Below are positions 39,751-50,552 of a stretch of DNA of 64,000 nt, one piece after another. Position 1 is the first letter of the stretch; each line of letters starts with the position of its first letter. The DNA comes from Streptomyces endophytica (GTDB lineage: Bacteria; Actinomycetota; Actinomycetes; Streptomycetales; Streptomycetaceae). Position numbers and translations under genes: made by a program. Under the pieces are notes generated by a model that saw only the letters and a list, made by a program, of their open reading frames with translations, did not search any database and was not told the DNA's origin. The stretch is taken from positions 3,472,001 through 3,536,000 of the forward strand of contig NZ_CP110636.1 of assembly GCF_026153355.1 (NCBI RefSeq), in the 5' to 3' direction.

Positions 39751-42700
39751 ACCGAATCCTCTGACTGCTGGGCCTGATTGCGCTCTCGCTCCAGCTTAAC
39801 CATCTGAGCTTGAACCTTGGACCACAGCTCTCCCACGACCTCCAGGTGGCCGTGAATTTCGGCGTCGTTGACTTTCTTGTTCTCCAGCCGGATCTTCTCG
39901 ACCTGCTTTTCTATCTGCTTGTCGGTCAGCCCTTCCTTCTGCAGTTCCTTCTGCTGCTGCGCGGGAGTCAGATCTCCCATGTCGGCGAGCAGTTCGTCAC
40001 GTTCGGCCAAGAGCCTCTGGCGTTCCCGAGGGGAATCGTCTCGATATGTGGTGCTGTAGTAAACGGGAACTCCGGTCATGGCGTCGGCGTCCCGGATCGT
40101 CTGCGAGCAGTCGGCGTGTCCGGTGTTGCCCGCGCGCAGACCACAGGGCTCTCGCTCCGTGTAGAGGCCGGCGATGTTGTAGGGGGCCTTGACGCCGTCG
40201 GCCCCGTTGATCGCTCCCATCCAGTCCAGGAGATGTCGTTCGGAATGCCGCGGTGTCACACCGTCGGTCATCGCCGGTACCGACGAATCGATGACGTAGG
40301 TGCTGTTCCCGTCCTTGTCGACCACTTCGATGACGGCGAAGTTCTTGTCCGTGAAGTCGGGGGTGTTGGGGAACGACGCGGCGAGGACCGCATCGATCTT
40401 GTGCGGATTCCCGCTCGCCCGATGCTCCGCCTGCAGATTCTTGAAGGCCTTGTCCGAGTCGGTCCCCTGGCGCCGGAACTCGCGCGGGAACTTGGGCTTT
40501 GCCTCCGTGCGTCGTCGGGCTCCCACTGAATCGTGATGGGTCTCCGCCGGATCGGGATCGCCGCTGGCCTTCTTGGACCCCTGGTACGGACTGTCGTTTC
40601 CAGGCATGCGCTCGGGGCCGCTGCCGACGGCGTTGTTCGCATGGAAAGAGAGGCTCATTCGCGCAATGGTGGCGACGACCACGTGACGCTGCCCGTCATC
40701 CATTTCGGCGAAGTTCTTGCCGAGGAGGTCCCGGAGCTCCTTTTCCGTGAGGGCGGCCGGCGGGACATTCTTTTGTTTGAGCTCTGCGAAGGCCTTGTCG
40801 TGGGCCGCAGCAGCCTTGCTGACCGCATCCTGGGCATCCTTGACGGCCTTGTGGTGAGCCTGAGTGACGTTGTCCTTGGCATCCTTGCGGCTCTTTTCTG
40901 CCGCATTCAGCCGCTGTCGGGCGTCGTCGAGGGCCTTCCTCGTCGCATTGACCGGCTGAGTGACCTGCTCGGCAGCGAGACGGCGCTGCGCGGCCAGCCT
41001 CAGCAGCTGGGCGAGGGGCGGCTCGACCCGGTGGCCGTCCTTGTCCCTGAGGTCGTTGCCCTCGGAGTCCTTGGGTACCTCACACCAGTTCCTGAGGTGG
41101 GCATAGACGGGCTCCAGGTCATCGATCCGATAGACCTTGTGGCCCTTCGGTTGTTCGTGATCCCGGAGAGACGCCTGCGAGGCGTCCGCCGGAATGTCGT
41201 TGTGAACCTGGTCCGTCGACTCCGGGTCGGGAAGATTCTTGTTCCGCTCCTCGCGGGTGGCATCGGCCCGGTCGTCATCGGGCGTGTGCTGTGTGCCAGC
41301 GGGTTCCGCCGGGGCACGGCGGGGTTCTCCGGCCGGGGCATCGTGGTGGGGCGTGCCGGACACGCCGGGCCGATGGGCCGGCGAGGGAGTGCTGCGGTCG
41401 GTGGGGGAGGCGGTGCCCTGGTTGGCCGGGGAGCCGTTGTCCCTGTTGGGCCGTGCGTTCGGGGACCCGGGGCCGTCGTTGGTGGGACGGCCGGCGGGTA
41501 TGGGACGGCGGTTGGGGTCGAGCGGGATGGCGAAGACGCCGTGGTCCCCGCTGTGCAGGGGCTTGTCGCTGCGCCGACCGGTCTGCGGGTCGACGTAGGT
41601 GATCTTGCCGTTGTGGTTGACGACGTTCCACGCGTGGGCGCGGCCGTTGGCGTCCTGGGTGATGACGACGGCCTGGGATCCGTGACCGTTGTCGAGGAGG
41701 GTCGTCTCTAGGCGACGGAACGCGTCGGGGCCGTCACCGTGATCGGTGAACCGGGCGCCGAGCGTGCTCTCCATGCGGTCGCGGCCGCCGCTCTCACCAC
41801 GGTCGGACGGGGTGCCGTCGGGGTTGTGGTCCGGAGTACGGGCCGCCGCGACGGTGGGGTGCCCGGAGTAGGTGTCGGCGAAGGAGAGGGCCGCGTCGGG
41901 GCAGTTGTTGGTGCGACCCGGCTGGCCGTGGTCCTGACCGTTGACGTCGTTTACCCAGGTGCCCTCGTTGGGGTCCGGGTGGCGCTGCGGAGAGCCGTCC
42001 TCGTTGCGCGGGACGCTGTGCTCCAATGCCTGCTGGTCATCCGGGTTCGGAGGCACCAGGCCACCCGGATCCCGGTCGTACGGCCGGGTGTCCTCGGCAG
42101 GGAAAGTGGGCTCATGGTGCTCCGCGTCCTGCCGGGGCCCCGCGAACTCGCCGGAGTCGTGGTCGGTGGACGAGTCCCCTTCCGCATTCGAGTCGGTGTC
42201 CTTGTGCGCATCACCGGAGTCCTGATCCGAGTCCTCGGCAGGGTTGCTCGATTCCTGCTCGGCATCCGGGTGCGCGTCCGCGTCCGCGTGCGAGTCCGAG
42301 TCCGTGTCCGGGTCCGAGTCCGAGTCCGCGTCGATGTTGGAGTCGGCGTCGGCGGTCGGGTGGGGCTCGGGAGCCGTGTCGGACGTCGTGTCCTTGGCCG
42401 GGGTGGCGTCGGTGTCCGCAGGGTCCGTTGTGTCGGCCGGAGGCTCGCCCTCGGTCTTGGGCTCGCCCTCGGCCTTGGGCTCGGAAGTCGGCTGTTGGTG
42501 CGTGCCGTCCTGGTCGTCAGGTGTCTCGGTCGGGCTCGACGCGTCGGTCGGGTTCGACGCCTCGGCCGGGCCCGGCAGGTCAGCCGGTTCTGCGGAAGTC
42601 GGTGCGTCGTCCGATTCCGGGTGGTCGTTATCGCTGGTGCTGTCGTTGCTGTCGTTGCTGTCGTTGACGTCGCCGTTGTCGGGGGTGTCCCCGGACTGTT

Positions 42701-45700
42701 CGGAGGTGTCCCCGGACTGTTCGGGGTCATCGGCGGACTGTTCGGAACCGTCGGCGGACTGCTCGGGTGCGTCGGCGGACTGTTCGGGGGCGTCGGACTC
42801 GGAGTCCGATTCCCACGGGTGGATCGGGTTGCCGTCGGCGTCGAGGGGGATTGCTACGACGTAACCGGCTTCCAGGTGGATGGGGGCGTCGCTGACCTCG
42901 CCGGTCTGGCTGTCCACCCAGATGACCTTGCCGTTGTGGTTGACGGCATTGAAGGCGTGACCGCCGCCTTCCGGCCAGTAGACACCGACCACCGCAGCGG
43001 AACCGTGTCCGGCCTGGTCCAGCTCCGCGGCGATGTTCTGGTAGGCGTGGGAGGCGTCGTCACCGTAATCGACGAACGGGCCGCCCGCCCACCGCTCCAG
43101 GTTCGCGACGGAGTCGTCCTCCGGCGACCAGTTGTCGGGTGTTCCGTCGGGTTCGGTGTCCAGGGTGCGGGGTGCGGACACCTGCGGGTTGCCGTACCAG
43201 CTTTCCAGGAACGAACGGGAGCAGTCGGCACAGTTGTTGGAACGGCCCGGCTGTTCGTGGCCACCGTCGTTCTGGAGCTGGCTCCAGGGCTCGAACGGGT
43301 CGGCGAAGAGCTGGGGGGTGCCGTCGGGGTTGCGCGGGTGAGCATCCTCGAGCGCTTGTTGGTCGCTCGGGTCGGGCCGCTGCAGACCGCCAGGCTCATA
43401 GTCCAGGCTGTCGCGGATCGAATCGAGACTCTCGGGCCCGAACTCTTCGGACTGGTCCCACTGGTCGGGCTGGTCCGGCGTTTGCTGCTCGGGGGCGCTG
43501 TCGTCCGGGGTCGGCTGGTCCTGGTGGGACGGGGAATCGTGAGCGTCCCCATGCGGCTCGTGGTTCTCCGGAGCCGGGGCGTTGTCCGCATCCGATGTGT
43601 TGTCCACATGCGGCATACCGAAGTCGCCACGGGGCCGTTCGCTCGACGAGGCCGGATCCTGGTGACGGGGCTGATCGCCGGAGTGGCCGTCTCGCACTCC
43701 CGGCTGGGCAGGACGACTCTGCTCAGGACGCGAGCCCTGCGGTGCCGGTCGATCCGACCGCGGCTGCTGGCGCGCCTGCTGGTTCGGCTGGGCCTTTTCG
43801 TTCTGATTCGGGCGCGGGTTGTCCGATCCCGGGGTGCGGGGCGCGCGCTCCGGGGACGGCGAACTGCCGGCGGTGCCGGGTGCGCCTGCCGGGTGCTGTG
43901 GGTTCTGCTGCTGGTACGGGTTGTGGGTCTGGGGCTGCTGGTAGGACTGCTGGGTGTACGGGCCCGGCTGCTGCTGGGCGTACGGGTTCTGCTGATGGGG
44001 CTGCTGCTGCGGCTGGGCCTGCTGGTGCGGCTGGGTGTACGGGTTGGGCTGCTGCTGTTGGTACGGCCCAGGCTGTTGCTGTTGGTGGGGCTGTTGGTAC
44101 GGGCCGGGCTGGTGCTGGGCGTGCGGCTGCTGCTGCGGCTGCTGGGTGTACGGGCTCGGCTGCTGGTGCTGCTGCTGGTGGGGTTGCTGGTATGGCCCGG
44201 GCTGCTGCTGGTGCTGTTGCGGCTGCGCGTATGGGTTCGACTGCTGCGGGTGCTGCTGGGCGTACGGGTTGGGCTGCTGGTGCGGCTGTGCGTACGGGTT
44301 GGGCTGTTGCTGGTGGGGCTGCTGGGCGTAGGGATTCGGCTGCTGCTGCTGGTGCGGCTGCTGTTGGGCGTACGGGTGCTGTTGGTACGGCCCGGGCTGC
44401 TGTTGCTGTTGCTGTTGCTGGTGCTGCGGCTGCTGGGTGTACGGCTGCTGCGCGTACGGGTTCGGCTGCTGAGTGTGGGGGCCCGGCTGTTGCTGGTGGG
44501 GCTGGTTGTACGGGCCGGGTTGCTGTTGCTGAGGCTGTTGTTGTTGCTGGTGTGGCCCAGGCTGTGGCTGCTGCTGTTGCGCGTACGGGTTCGGCTGCTG
44601 CTGTTGGGTTTGTGGCTGGGGCTGCTGCGCTTGCTGCTGCTGGGGCTGCTGCTGCGGCTGGGGGTGCTGCTGGGGCTGCGGTTGCGGTGCCTGCTGTGCC
44701 TGCTGCTGGGGTTCGGCTGCTGCTGTGGCTGCGGCTTCGGCTGCGGCTGCTGGGTCTGCGGCTGGGTCTGGGGCTGCTGCGCTTGCTGCTGCTGGGGCTG
44801 CGGTTGCGGTGCCTGCTGTGCCTGCTGCTGGGGGTTCGGCTGCTGCTGTGGCTGCGGCTTCGGCTGCGGCTGCTGGGTCTGCGGCTGGGTCTGGGGCTGG
44901 GGCTGCTGCGCTTGCTGCTGCTGGGGCTGCTGCTGCGGCTGGGGGTGCTGCTGCTGCGGTTGCGGTGCCTGCTGTTGGGGGTTTGGCTGCGGCTGCTGGG
45001 TCTGGGTCTGGGTCTGGGTCTGGGGCTGGGGCTGTGCCTGTTGCTGGGGGTTCTGCTGCTGCGGCTGGGGCTGCTGCTGTTGCGGCTGTGGCTGCTGCTG
45101 GGGCTGCGGTTGCTGAGTTTGGGGCTGGTGTTGTGCCTGAGGGGTTTGGTTTTGGTGGGTGGCGGGGTCGAAGGGCTGGCGGTTGGCGTCGAGGACGAGG
45201 TGCCAGACGCCGTCGGCGCTGGTGTTGATGGGCTGGTGGCTGACCTTGCCGGTCTGGCTGTCGACCCAGACGACCTTGCCGTCGTGGTTGACGGCGTTGA
45301 AGACGTGGGCGCCGCCGCCGGAACCGTCGGGGTTCTTCGGCCAGGTCACGAGGACGGCGGCGGCCGCGCCGGGGCCGGCCTGGCGGAGCTCGTCGGCTAT
45401 GCGGTCGTAGCCGTCCTTGGAGTTCGGGCCCGAGTTGCGGAACTTGGCGCCCGTGTACTCCTCGATGTTGCGGGTGCCTTCGCGCTCGCCTGAAGCGCGG
45501 TCGATGCCGCCCTTGCCGTCCGGGTCGTACGTGCGGACCCCGGACACCTGCGGGTTGCCGTACCAGGACTCCATGAAGGAGCGGGTGCAGTCGGCGCAGT
45601 TGTTGGAGCGGCCGAGAACGTTGGGGCCGCCGTCGTTCTGGAGCTGGGCCCAGGGCTGGAACGGGTCGTTGAACGCGCGCGGGGTTCCGTCCGGGTTGCG

Positions 45701-48700
45701 CGGGAAGCTCGTCTCGAGTGCCTGCTGGTCGTGCGGGAACGGCGAGTACAGGCCGCTGGGCTGGTGGTTGAGGCCGATCCGGACGTCGGTGTGGCTGCGG
45801 AGGTTCGACGGCTGGGGGACCGGCGACTGGTGTTGCTGCTGCGGCGTGGGCGGTTGCTGGTGGGGGGTGGGCTGCGCCTGGTTCTGGTGGTGGGGGGACT
45901 GCTGCTGGTGGGGGACCGGGACCGGCTGCTGGTGCGGGACCGGCTGTTGTTGCTGCGGCTGCTGTTGGGGGTGGGGTTGCTGCGGCTGCTGGGTCTGCGG
46001 CTGCGGCTGGTTTTGCGGGGTTTGCTGGTGGGGCTGCTGCTGCTGTTGCTGGTTCGGCTGCTGGGACTGGGGCTGCTGCTGTTGAGGCTTCGGCTGCTGC
46101 TGCGGCGCCTGCTGCTGGGGATTCGGCTGCTGGTTGGGCGCCTGCTGCTGGGGGTTCGGCTGCTGGTGGGGGGTGTTCGGGGTGGGAGCAGCGGGGGACT
46201 GGGCGCCGGGGGTGGTCGGAACCTGCGCGGGGGCGTCGGGCCGGGGGCGGTCCGAGCGGTTGGGGGCAGGCTGCTGCTGTCCGTCTTGCGGGCGTGACGC
46301 ATCGGGACGTGACGCATCGGGACGTGAAGCGTCGGGGCGCGACGTCTCTGGGCGTGCCGAGTCCGGGCGCGTGGCGTCCGGGCGTGAGGTGTCCGGACGT
46401 GCCGAGTCGGGACGTGCCGAGTCCGGGCGTGAGCTGTCCGGGCGGGTGGCGTCGGGACGCGGTGCAGAGTCGGGGCGGGGGCCTTCCGGACGGGTGCCCT
46501 CCGGGCGGGGGCGTCGTTGCGGGGGGTGGTGGCGCCCGGGGTTTCGGGGCGGGTGGGGTCGTCGCGGCGGGGGCCGTCCAGGCGGGGGTTGTGCGGGGGG
46601 CGCTCGGGGGTGGGCTGCTGGGTGTGGTCCTGGACGATCTGGGAGCCGTCGGGGCGGCGGTTGGCGCCGGGCGGCGTGGTGGGGGCGTCCCGGCGGGGGC
46701 CGTCCAGACGGCTGTCGTGCGGCGGGGGCGTCGTCTGGTCGCGGCGCGGGCCGTCGAGGCGGGGGTTGTAGGCGGGGCGGTCCGGGGCGGGCCACTGGGT
46801 GTGGTCCTGGATCGCCTGGGAACCGTCGGGGCGACGGTTGGTGGGGCGTGCGGAGGCGTTTCCGCCGGTGGGGGAGGGGGTGGTAGGGGTGGTGGACGGA
46901 GTGCTGGTGCGGGGCGGGGTGTTGCTGGAGGGGGTGCTGGCGGCGCGGGGCGGGGTGCCGGCCGTCGGGGCACCGGCCTGATGCGGGACCGCGCCCATCA
47001 TCATCGGGCCGTTCGCCTGGGGGGAGTTGGGCTGGGCCTGGGGGGTGGGGCTGGTGGGGGCCGCGCTGGGGGAGTCGGCGGTGTGCTGGGTGGGCGGGGG
47101 GAGGGTGGCGGTGCCTGCGGACTGGGTGGTGACGGTGGTGTCGTCGCCGCCGTCCACGGTCGGCATGGGGTCGCCGGGGGCCGGGTCGCGCTGCTGGATG
47201 GGCTGGCTGGACGGCGCGTGCTGGACCGGGGCGCCCTGCGGGGTGCTGAGGTGCGGCACGGAGGGGCGGCCGCCGGCGCCACTGCCGGAGTTGTCGCCGT
47301 TCGCGGTGCCGGAACCTTCGTGGGAGCCCGGGGAGGGTTCGCCGTACGAGGGCGGGTTGCCGGCTACCGCGTCGGTGGCCGGGGAGGGTGCCGCCGGGGT
47401 CGGTTGGGTGCCGACGTTGTCCGCGTCCGGGCGGATCGCCTCGGGTGTGGTGTCCCGGGCGGGCTGGGTGCTGATGCCGTCGTGGTCGGGACGGGCCGCG
47501 TCCGGAGTGTTGTCGTGCGCGGGTTGGGTGGTGATGCCCTCGCTGTCCGGGCGGGCGAAGTCGGGGGTGGTGTCCCGGGTGGGGTGAGTGCTGGTGCCGT
47601 CCGTGTCGGGGCGGGCCGAGTCCGGGGTGTTGTCGTGCGTGGGCTGGGTGGAGGCGCCGTCCGTGTCGGGGCGGGCCGAGTCCGGGGTGTTGTCGTGGGT
47701 CGGCTGGGTGCTGGGGCCGTCGGTGTTGGGGCGGGAGGAGTCCGGGCCGCCGTCGGGGGTGTGGGAGGGGGACGAGTCATGGGACGCGCTGTCGTTGCCG
47801 CCGGCGTAGCCCTCGTCGAAGGGGGAGCGCTGGTCCGGGGGCGGCAGCGGCTGGGCCGGGGGACGTCGTGCCGGGGCTGCGAGCCGTTCGGGGAGGAGTC
47901 GGAGCCGTCGGAGGTGGGGGAGTTACCGGAGTGGTTGGAGTTGCCGGTACCACCGGAGTCACCAGAGTTACCGGAGTCACCAGAGTTGCCCGTGCCGCCG
48001 GAGTTCCCGGCGTCACCGGAGTTGTGGTCCGAGGCCGGGGTGGTGTCCGAGGGGCGGGGGGTGTGGCTGCCGCCGCCGTCGCTGGGGCGGTTGCCGTCCG
48101 AGCCGCCGTTGCCCGAGCCGTTGCCGCCTCCCGAGTCGTGGGAGGAGGAGCTGCCGCCCGAGCTGCTGCCGGAGCCCGCGCCGCCGGAGCCGCTGTCGTG
48201 CGAACCGCCGGCACCCGAGCCGGACCCCGACCCGGAACCCGACCCGGAGCCACTACCCGACGAGCCGCTGCCAGAACCCGACCCGGACCCGGACCCGGAG
48301 CCCGATCCGGAACCCGACCCCGAGCCGCTGCCGGAATCGCTGGAGTGGCTACCACTGCCGCTACCGCTGCCACCGCCGCTATCGCTGCCGCCGTCGCCGT
48401 GTTCGCCGCCGCCCCCATGGTCCCCGCCGCGTCCGGCGGCGTGGTCCAGGCCGCCGCGGGCGCGGTGGCCGGCGCGGTGGCCGGCGCCGTCGCGGAGGCT
48501 CTCGCCGAGGGTCTCGCCGGTGTTCTTGATCGCGTCGGTGGCGGCGCTCTGGCCCTCCTTGAGGGTCCGGCCGAGGTTGTAGCCGTTCTGCGCGCCGAAG
48601 TTCTGGTTGACGGTCTGGGCGATGATGTCCGAGACCATGGCCTCCAGGGCGGAGATCACCGGCTCCTTGGCGGCCTCCAGGATCGCGTCGAGCAGCTGCT

Positions 48701-49175
48701 TGGCGACCTCCTTGAGGATCTTGCGGACCATCTCGCGGGTGGCCAGGGTCGCCGCCGCGCCGCCGATTTCCGATAGGCCCAATGTGAAGGGTGCCGCGGC
48801 TTGTGCGGCGATGATTTCGGCCGCCAATATCGCCAATTGGACGATGACGGCGATCTTCATGCCGATGACGAGTGCGGCGGCGGCCTCGAAGGTGAAGGCG
48901 ATGACCTCCGCCGCCTCACGGGCGTCGTTGAAGTAGCCCGAACCGCCACCGAACTTGTCCCACGCCTTGCTGAAGCCCTCGATGGAGTCGCCGGCGTTCT
49001 GGCTGAGCACGTTCGACGCGGCGGTCGTGCCGGTGGCCTGGTGGCCCTCGACGTCCGCGGCGAACTGACGCCAGACATTGGCGCACTCGATCAGCTTGTC
49101 CTCGTCGGCGGTGGGCCAGTTGAAGCCGAGCATCTCGAGGACCCACTCAAGAGCGTTCGGCAGCATCATGGACAA
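39747..49175 (-). CDS. giant polymorphic toxin with three glutamine-deamidase-type domains (frame broken three times)
   Basis: The restored protein has about 3,143 residues. 1-230: WXG100-like secretion domain with a long hydrophobic stretch (ALEWVLEMLGFNWPTADEDK near the start). 245-440: Gly/Ser run. 470-590: six 20-residue repeats (PDSARPDTDG type). 900-960: SRPDA repeats. Papain-fold glutamine-deamidase-type domains lie at about 1130-1340, 1920-2125 and 2365-2555, separated by Gln/Pro/Tyr-rich and acidic linkers. 2725-2820: coiled coil. 2845-3040: deaminase-like domain with HSERHLLDW and YTEREPCG...GHADC. The frame breaks at 47858-47862, 46503-46511 and 44708-44711, each fixed by one C (coding strand). 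TTG 49175 has GGGGAG upstream; ATG 49169 and 49166 are alternatives. Confidence 0.85.
40050..40640 (-). other. deaminase-like C-terminal toxin domain of the giant protein
   Basis: The coding strand here gives TPRHSERHLLDWMG, with a His/Glu pair, and later YTEREPCG then GHADCSQ, with two cysteines. A H-x-E plus PC...C arrangement ligates the catalytic zinc in the nucleic-acid/nucleotide deaminase superfamily; the TEREPC form recalls the XOO_2897-type branch. The position at the extreme C-terminus is where polymorphic toxins carry their effector domain. Confidence 0.65.
41510..42080 (-). other. third glutamine-deamidase-type domain (diverged)
   Basis: Key residues are GRTNNCPDAALSFADTYSG (Cys near 41905), HAWNVVNHNGKITYVD (His) and DPQTGRRS. 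The second cysteine found in the other two copies (CADC) is Ala here. The first, probable nucleophile Cys, the His and the Asp/Gln are kept. Confidence 0.75.
42810..43420 (-). other. second glutamine-deamidase-type domain
   Basis: Contains DQQALEDAHPRNPDGTPQ, GRSNNCADCSRSFLESWYG (Cys near 43235), HAFNAVNHNGKVIWVD and DSQTGEVSD. It matches the first copy closely along its whole length. The fold is the papain-like glutamine deamidase toxin family. Confidence 0.8.
43880..44600 (-). repeat. Gln/Pro/Tyr-rich low-complexity repeat region of the giant toxin
   Basis: The coding strand gives roughly 240 residues of short repeats such as NPYAQQ, PGPYQQ and QQPHQQQ. The DNA is a mosaic of CTG/TTG-type trinucleotides on the plus strand. 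A second Gln/Pro block without tyrosine fills about 44600-45130. Such linkers are extended and unstructured. Confidence 0.85.
45160..45790 (-). other. first glutamine-deamidase-type domain
   Basis: Contains DQQALETSFPRNPDGTPR, GRSNNCADCTRSFMESWYG (Cys near 45600), HVFNAVNHDGKVVWVD and DSQTGKVSH. Cys, His and Asp/Gln form the papain-like catalytic set expected for toxin glutamine deamidases. Confidence 0.8.
47400..47755 (-). repeat. six tandem 60-base repeats inside the giant toxin gene
   Basis: Six consecutive copies of a 20-residue unit, each with a core like PDSARPDTDG followed by STQPTHDNT, give a 60-base DNA periodicity. Copies differ by several residues and become less alike towards the left end. 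Confidence 0.8.
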
Positions 49176-49330
49176 GGTGGAGCTCCCCGTGAAATTTGCG
49201 CATAGCGGCGTGGTGCGGATGCGGGCCTCGCGGGGAGGCGCGCTCGTCAGAAGGGCGGGACCCGGGTCACACAAAGGTGTGACCCGGCAGGGTGTGCGGT
49301 CCGGCCGGGCCTGTGGTCCGGCCGGTCGGC

Positions 49331-49839
49331 TCAGTTCTTGGCCGGGTACCAGGCGGTGGTGACGACCTCGTCGGGCTGCTGCTGCTTCGTCGGGTCCTGC
49401 CAGGCCTGCTTGTTGTCGACGTGCTGCTTCATCAGCGCGTCGTTGAAGTCCTCGTTCTCCGCGTGGTTCTTGGACATATCGGTCAGCGCTTTGCCGATTT
49501 CCTGGAGCTTCGCGGAGAGGTGGCCCATCGACTCGTACATGCCGTCACGCACGCCCTCGTAGGCCACGCCGAACTTCTCGCCGAGGTCGTCGTCCCCCAC
49601 GGCGGAGCGCCGTCCTTGCTGTCGAACGTCGTCAGTCCGCCGATGAACTGCTGGCCGAACGACTTCTCCTCCGGCTTGGGCGCCTTCGAGGGGTCGGCCG
49701 GCGGGCCCGCACCCAGCGCGCTCAGGCCGTTCATCAGCCGCGCCACGGACTGGTAGAAGTCCTCGCCGAGCTTGGTGAAGTTCGTGCCCTCGGACTTGAG
49801 GGACTCCACATCGGTCTGAAAACCGCCTGCTCCGGCCAC
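49331..49839 (-). CDS. WXG100-type secreted protein (frame broken)
   Basis: The restored protein has about 169 residues, mostly helical: GGFQTDVESLKSEGTNFTKLGEDFYQSVARL, a Pro-rich hinge, then GVAYEGVRDGMYESMGHLSAKL, and a C-terminal DEVVTTAWYPAKN. The helical hairpin layout and position 155 bases before the giant toxin suggest a type VII secretion partner. The frame breaks at 49594-49598 (CCCCC on the plus strand needs a sixth C); the restored junction reads DGAPPWGDDDLGEKFG. GTG 49839 has GGGGGCG upstream. Confidence 0.72.
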
Positions 49840-49946
49840 AACGCCCCCGCGTTCGTAACGGTTACCCAATGAGATGTTCAAGGTAAAGCTTAGCTGTCGC
49901 CGCTGACATGCCGACAGGTGCCGCCGACCCGGCTCCGCCCGGGCTT

Positions 49947-50426
49947 TCAGGCCTCGGAAGACGGGCGGTAGACCCGGCGGTAGAGCTCCTCGATCTCCGC
50001 CGGGGGGAAGTTGGGCAGGAAGGTCACATCGCCGTTCTCCTTGTTGATGACGACGTTGCTGCCACCGGGCGACGCGGGCGGAGCGGTGGGGTCCTCGGGG
50101 CGGGCCAGCCGGCGTGGACGAGGTAGCCGAGGTCGAATTCGTGGACGTGCAGGCTGATGGGGCCGTCGGGCGAACCGACCTCGGGGAAGTGCCGGCGGCC
50201 GATGTCGAGCGCCTCGTCCGCGTTCGCCGGGACGGGCCGGGGGCTCTCGTCCGCCGCCTGCGGGGGCAGTGGGGGAGGCGTGGGCGGCAGGGACCCGTCG
50301 TTCCCCGATGCCGAGGGGCCAGCAACCATCGGGCTGCCGCCACCCATCGGGCTGCCGCCACCGTCGAGTTGCCACCCGTCGGGACGGCCCCGGCTGGTCG
50401 CTTCCCGGCTGGTCGGAATCGGTCAT
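49947..50426 (-). CDS. YrhB/Imm35-like immunity protein (frame broken)
   Basis: The conserved domain has about 105 residues: NADEALDIGRRHFPEVGSPD, SLHVHEFDLGYLVHAGWP, then SNVVINKENGDVTFLPNFPP and EELYRRVYRP. The two halves are one frame apart and join if one C is restored at 50097-50100, giving HAGWPAPEDPTAPP. ATG 50426 (MTDSDQPGSDQPG) has GAGGGG upstream, but reaches the domain only if two bases are added near 50388-50391; ATG 50347 is the alternative. The family matches the protein at 37155-37460. Confidence 0.68.
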   Translation of the reverse strand: MTDSDQPGSDQPGPSRRVATRRWRQPDGWRQPDGCWPLGIGERRVPAAHASPTAPAGGGREPPARPGERGRGARHRPPALPRGRFARRPHQPARPRIRPRLPRPRRLARPEDPTAPPASPGGSNVVINKENGDVTFLPNFPPAEIEELYRRVYRPSSEA

Positions 50427-50552
50427 GTTGCTGTCCCCTCGGCGCTGATCCGGTCGATGATGGTCAACTTAACTCACGCGCTGAAGGCTTGAATGGTTCG
50501 CCCGAGAGCAGGACCGTCCGCTGGCCGTCCGGGGCGTTGGTCGCGCGGCAGC

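Noticed and set aside
41739..45116. A very long plus-strand open frame (over 1,100 residues) opposite the toxin gene
   Set aside because: It is the mirror of the repetitive minus-strand toxin. Its translation is Leu/Val/Arg/Gly repeats without domains, while the minus strand has recognisable catalytic motifs.
46294..48582. Plus-strand frame of about 760 residues
   Set aside because: It is antisense to the toxin's linker region; the composition is Gly/Val/Arg and Pro/Glu-Pro repeats caused by the repeats on the coding strand.
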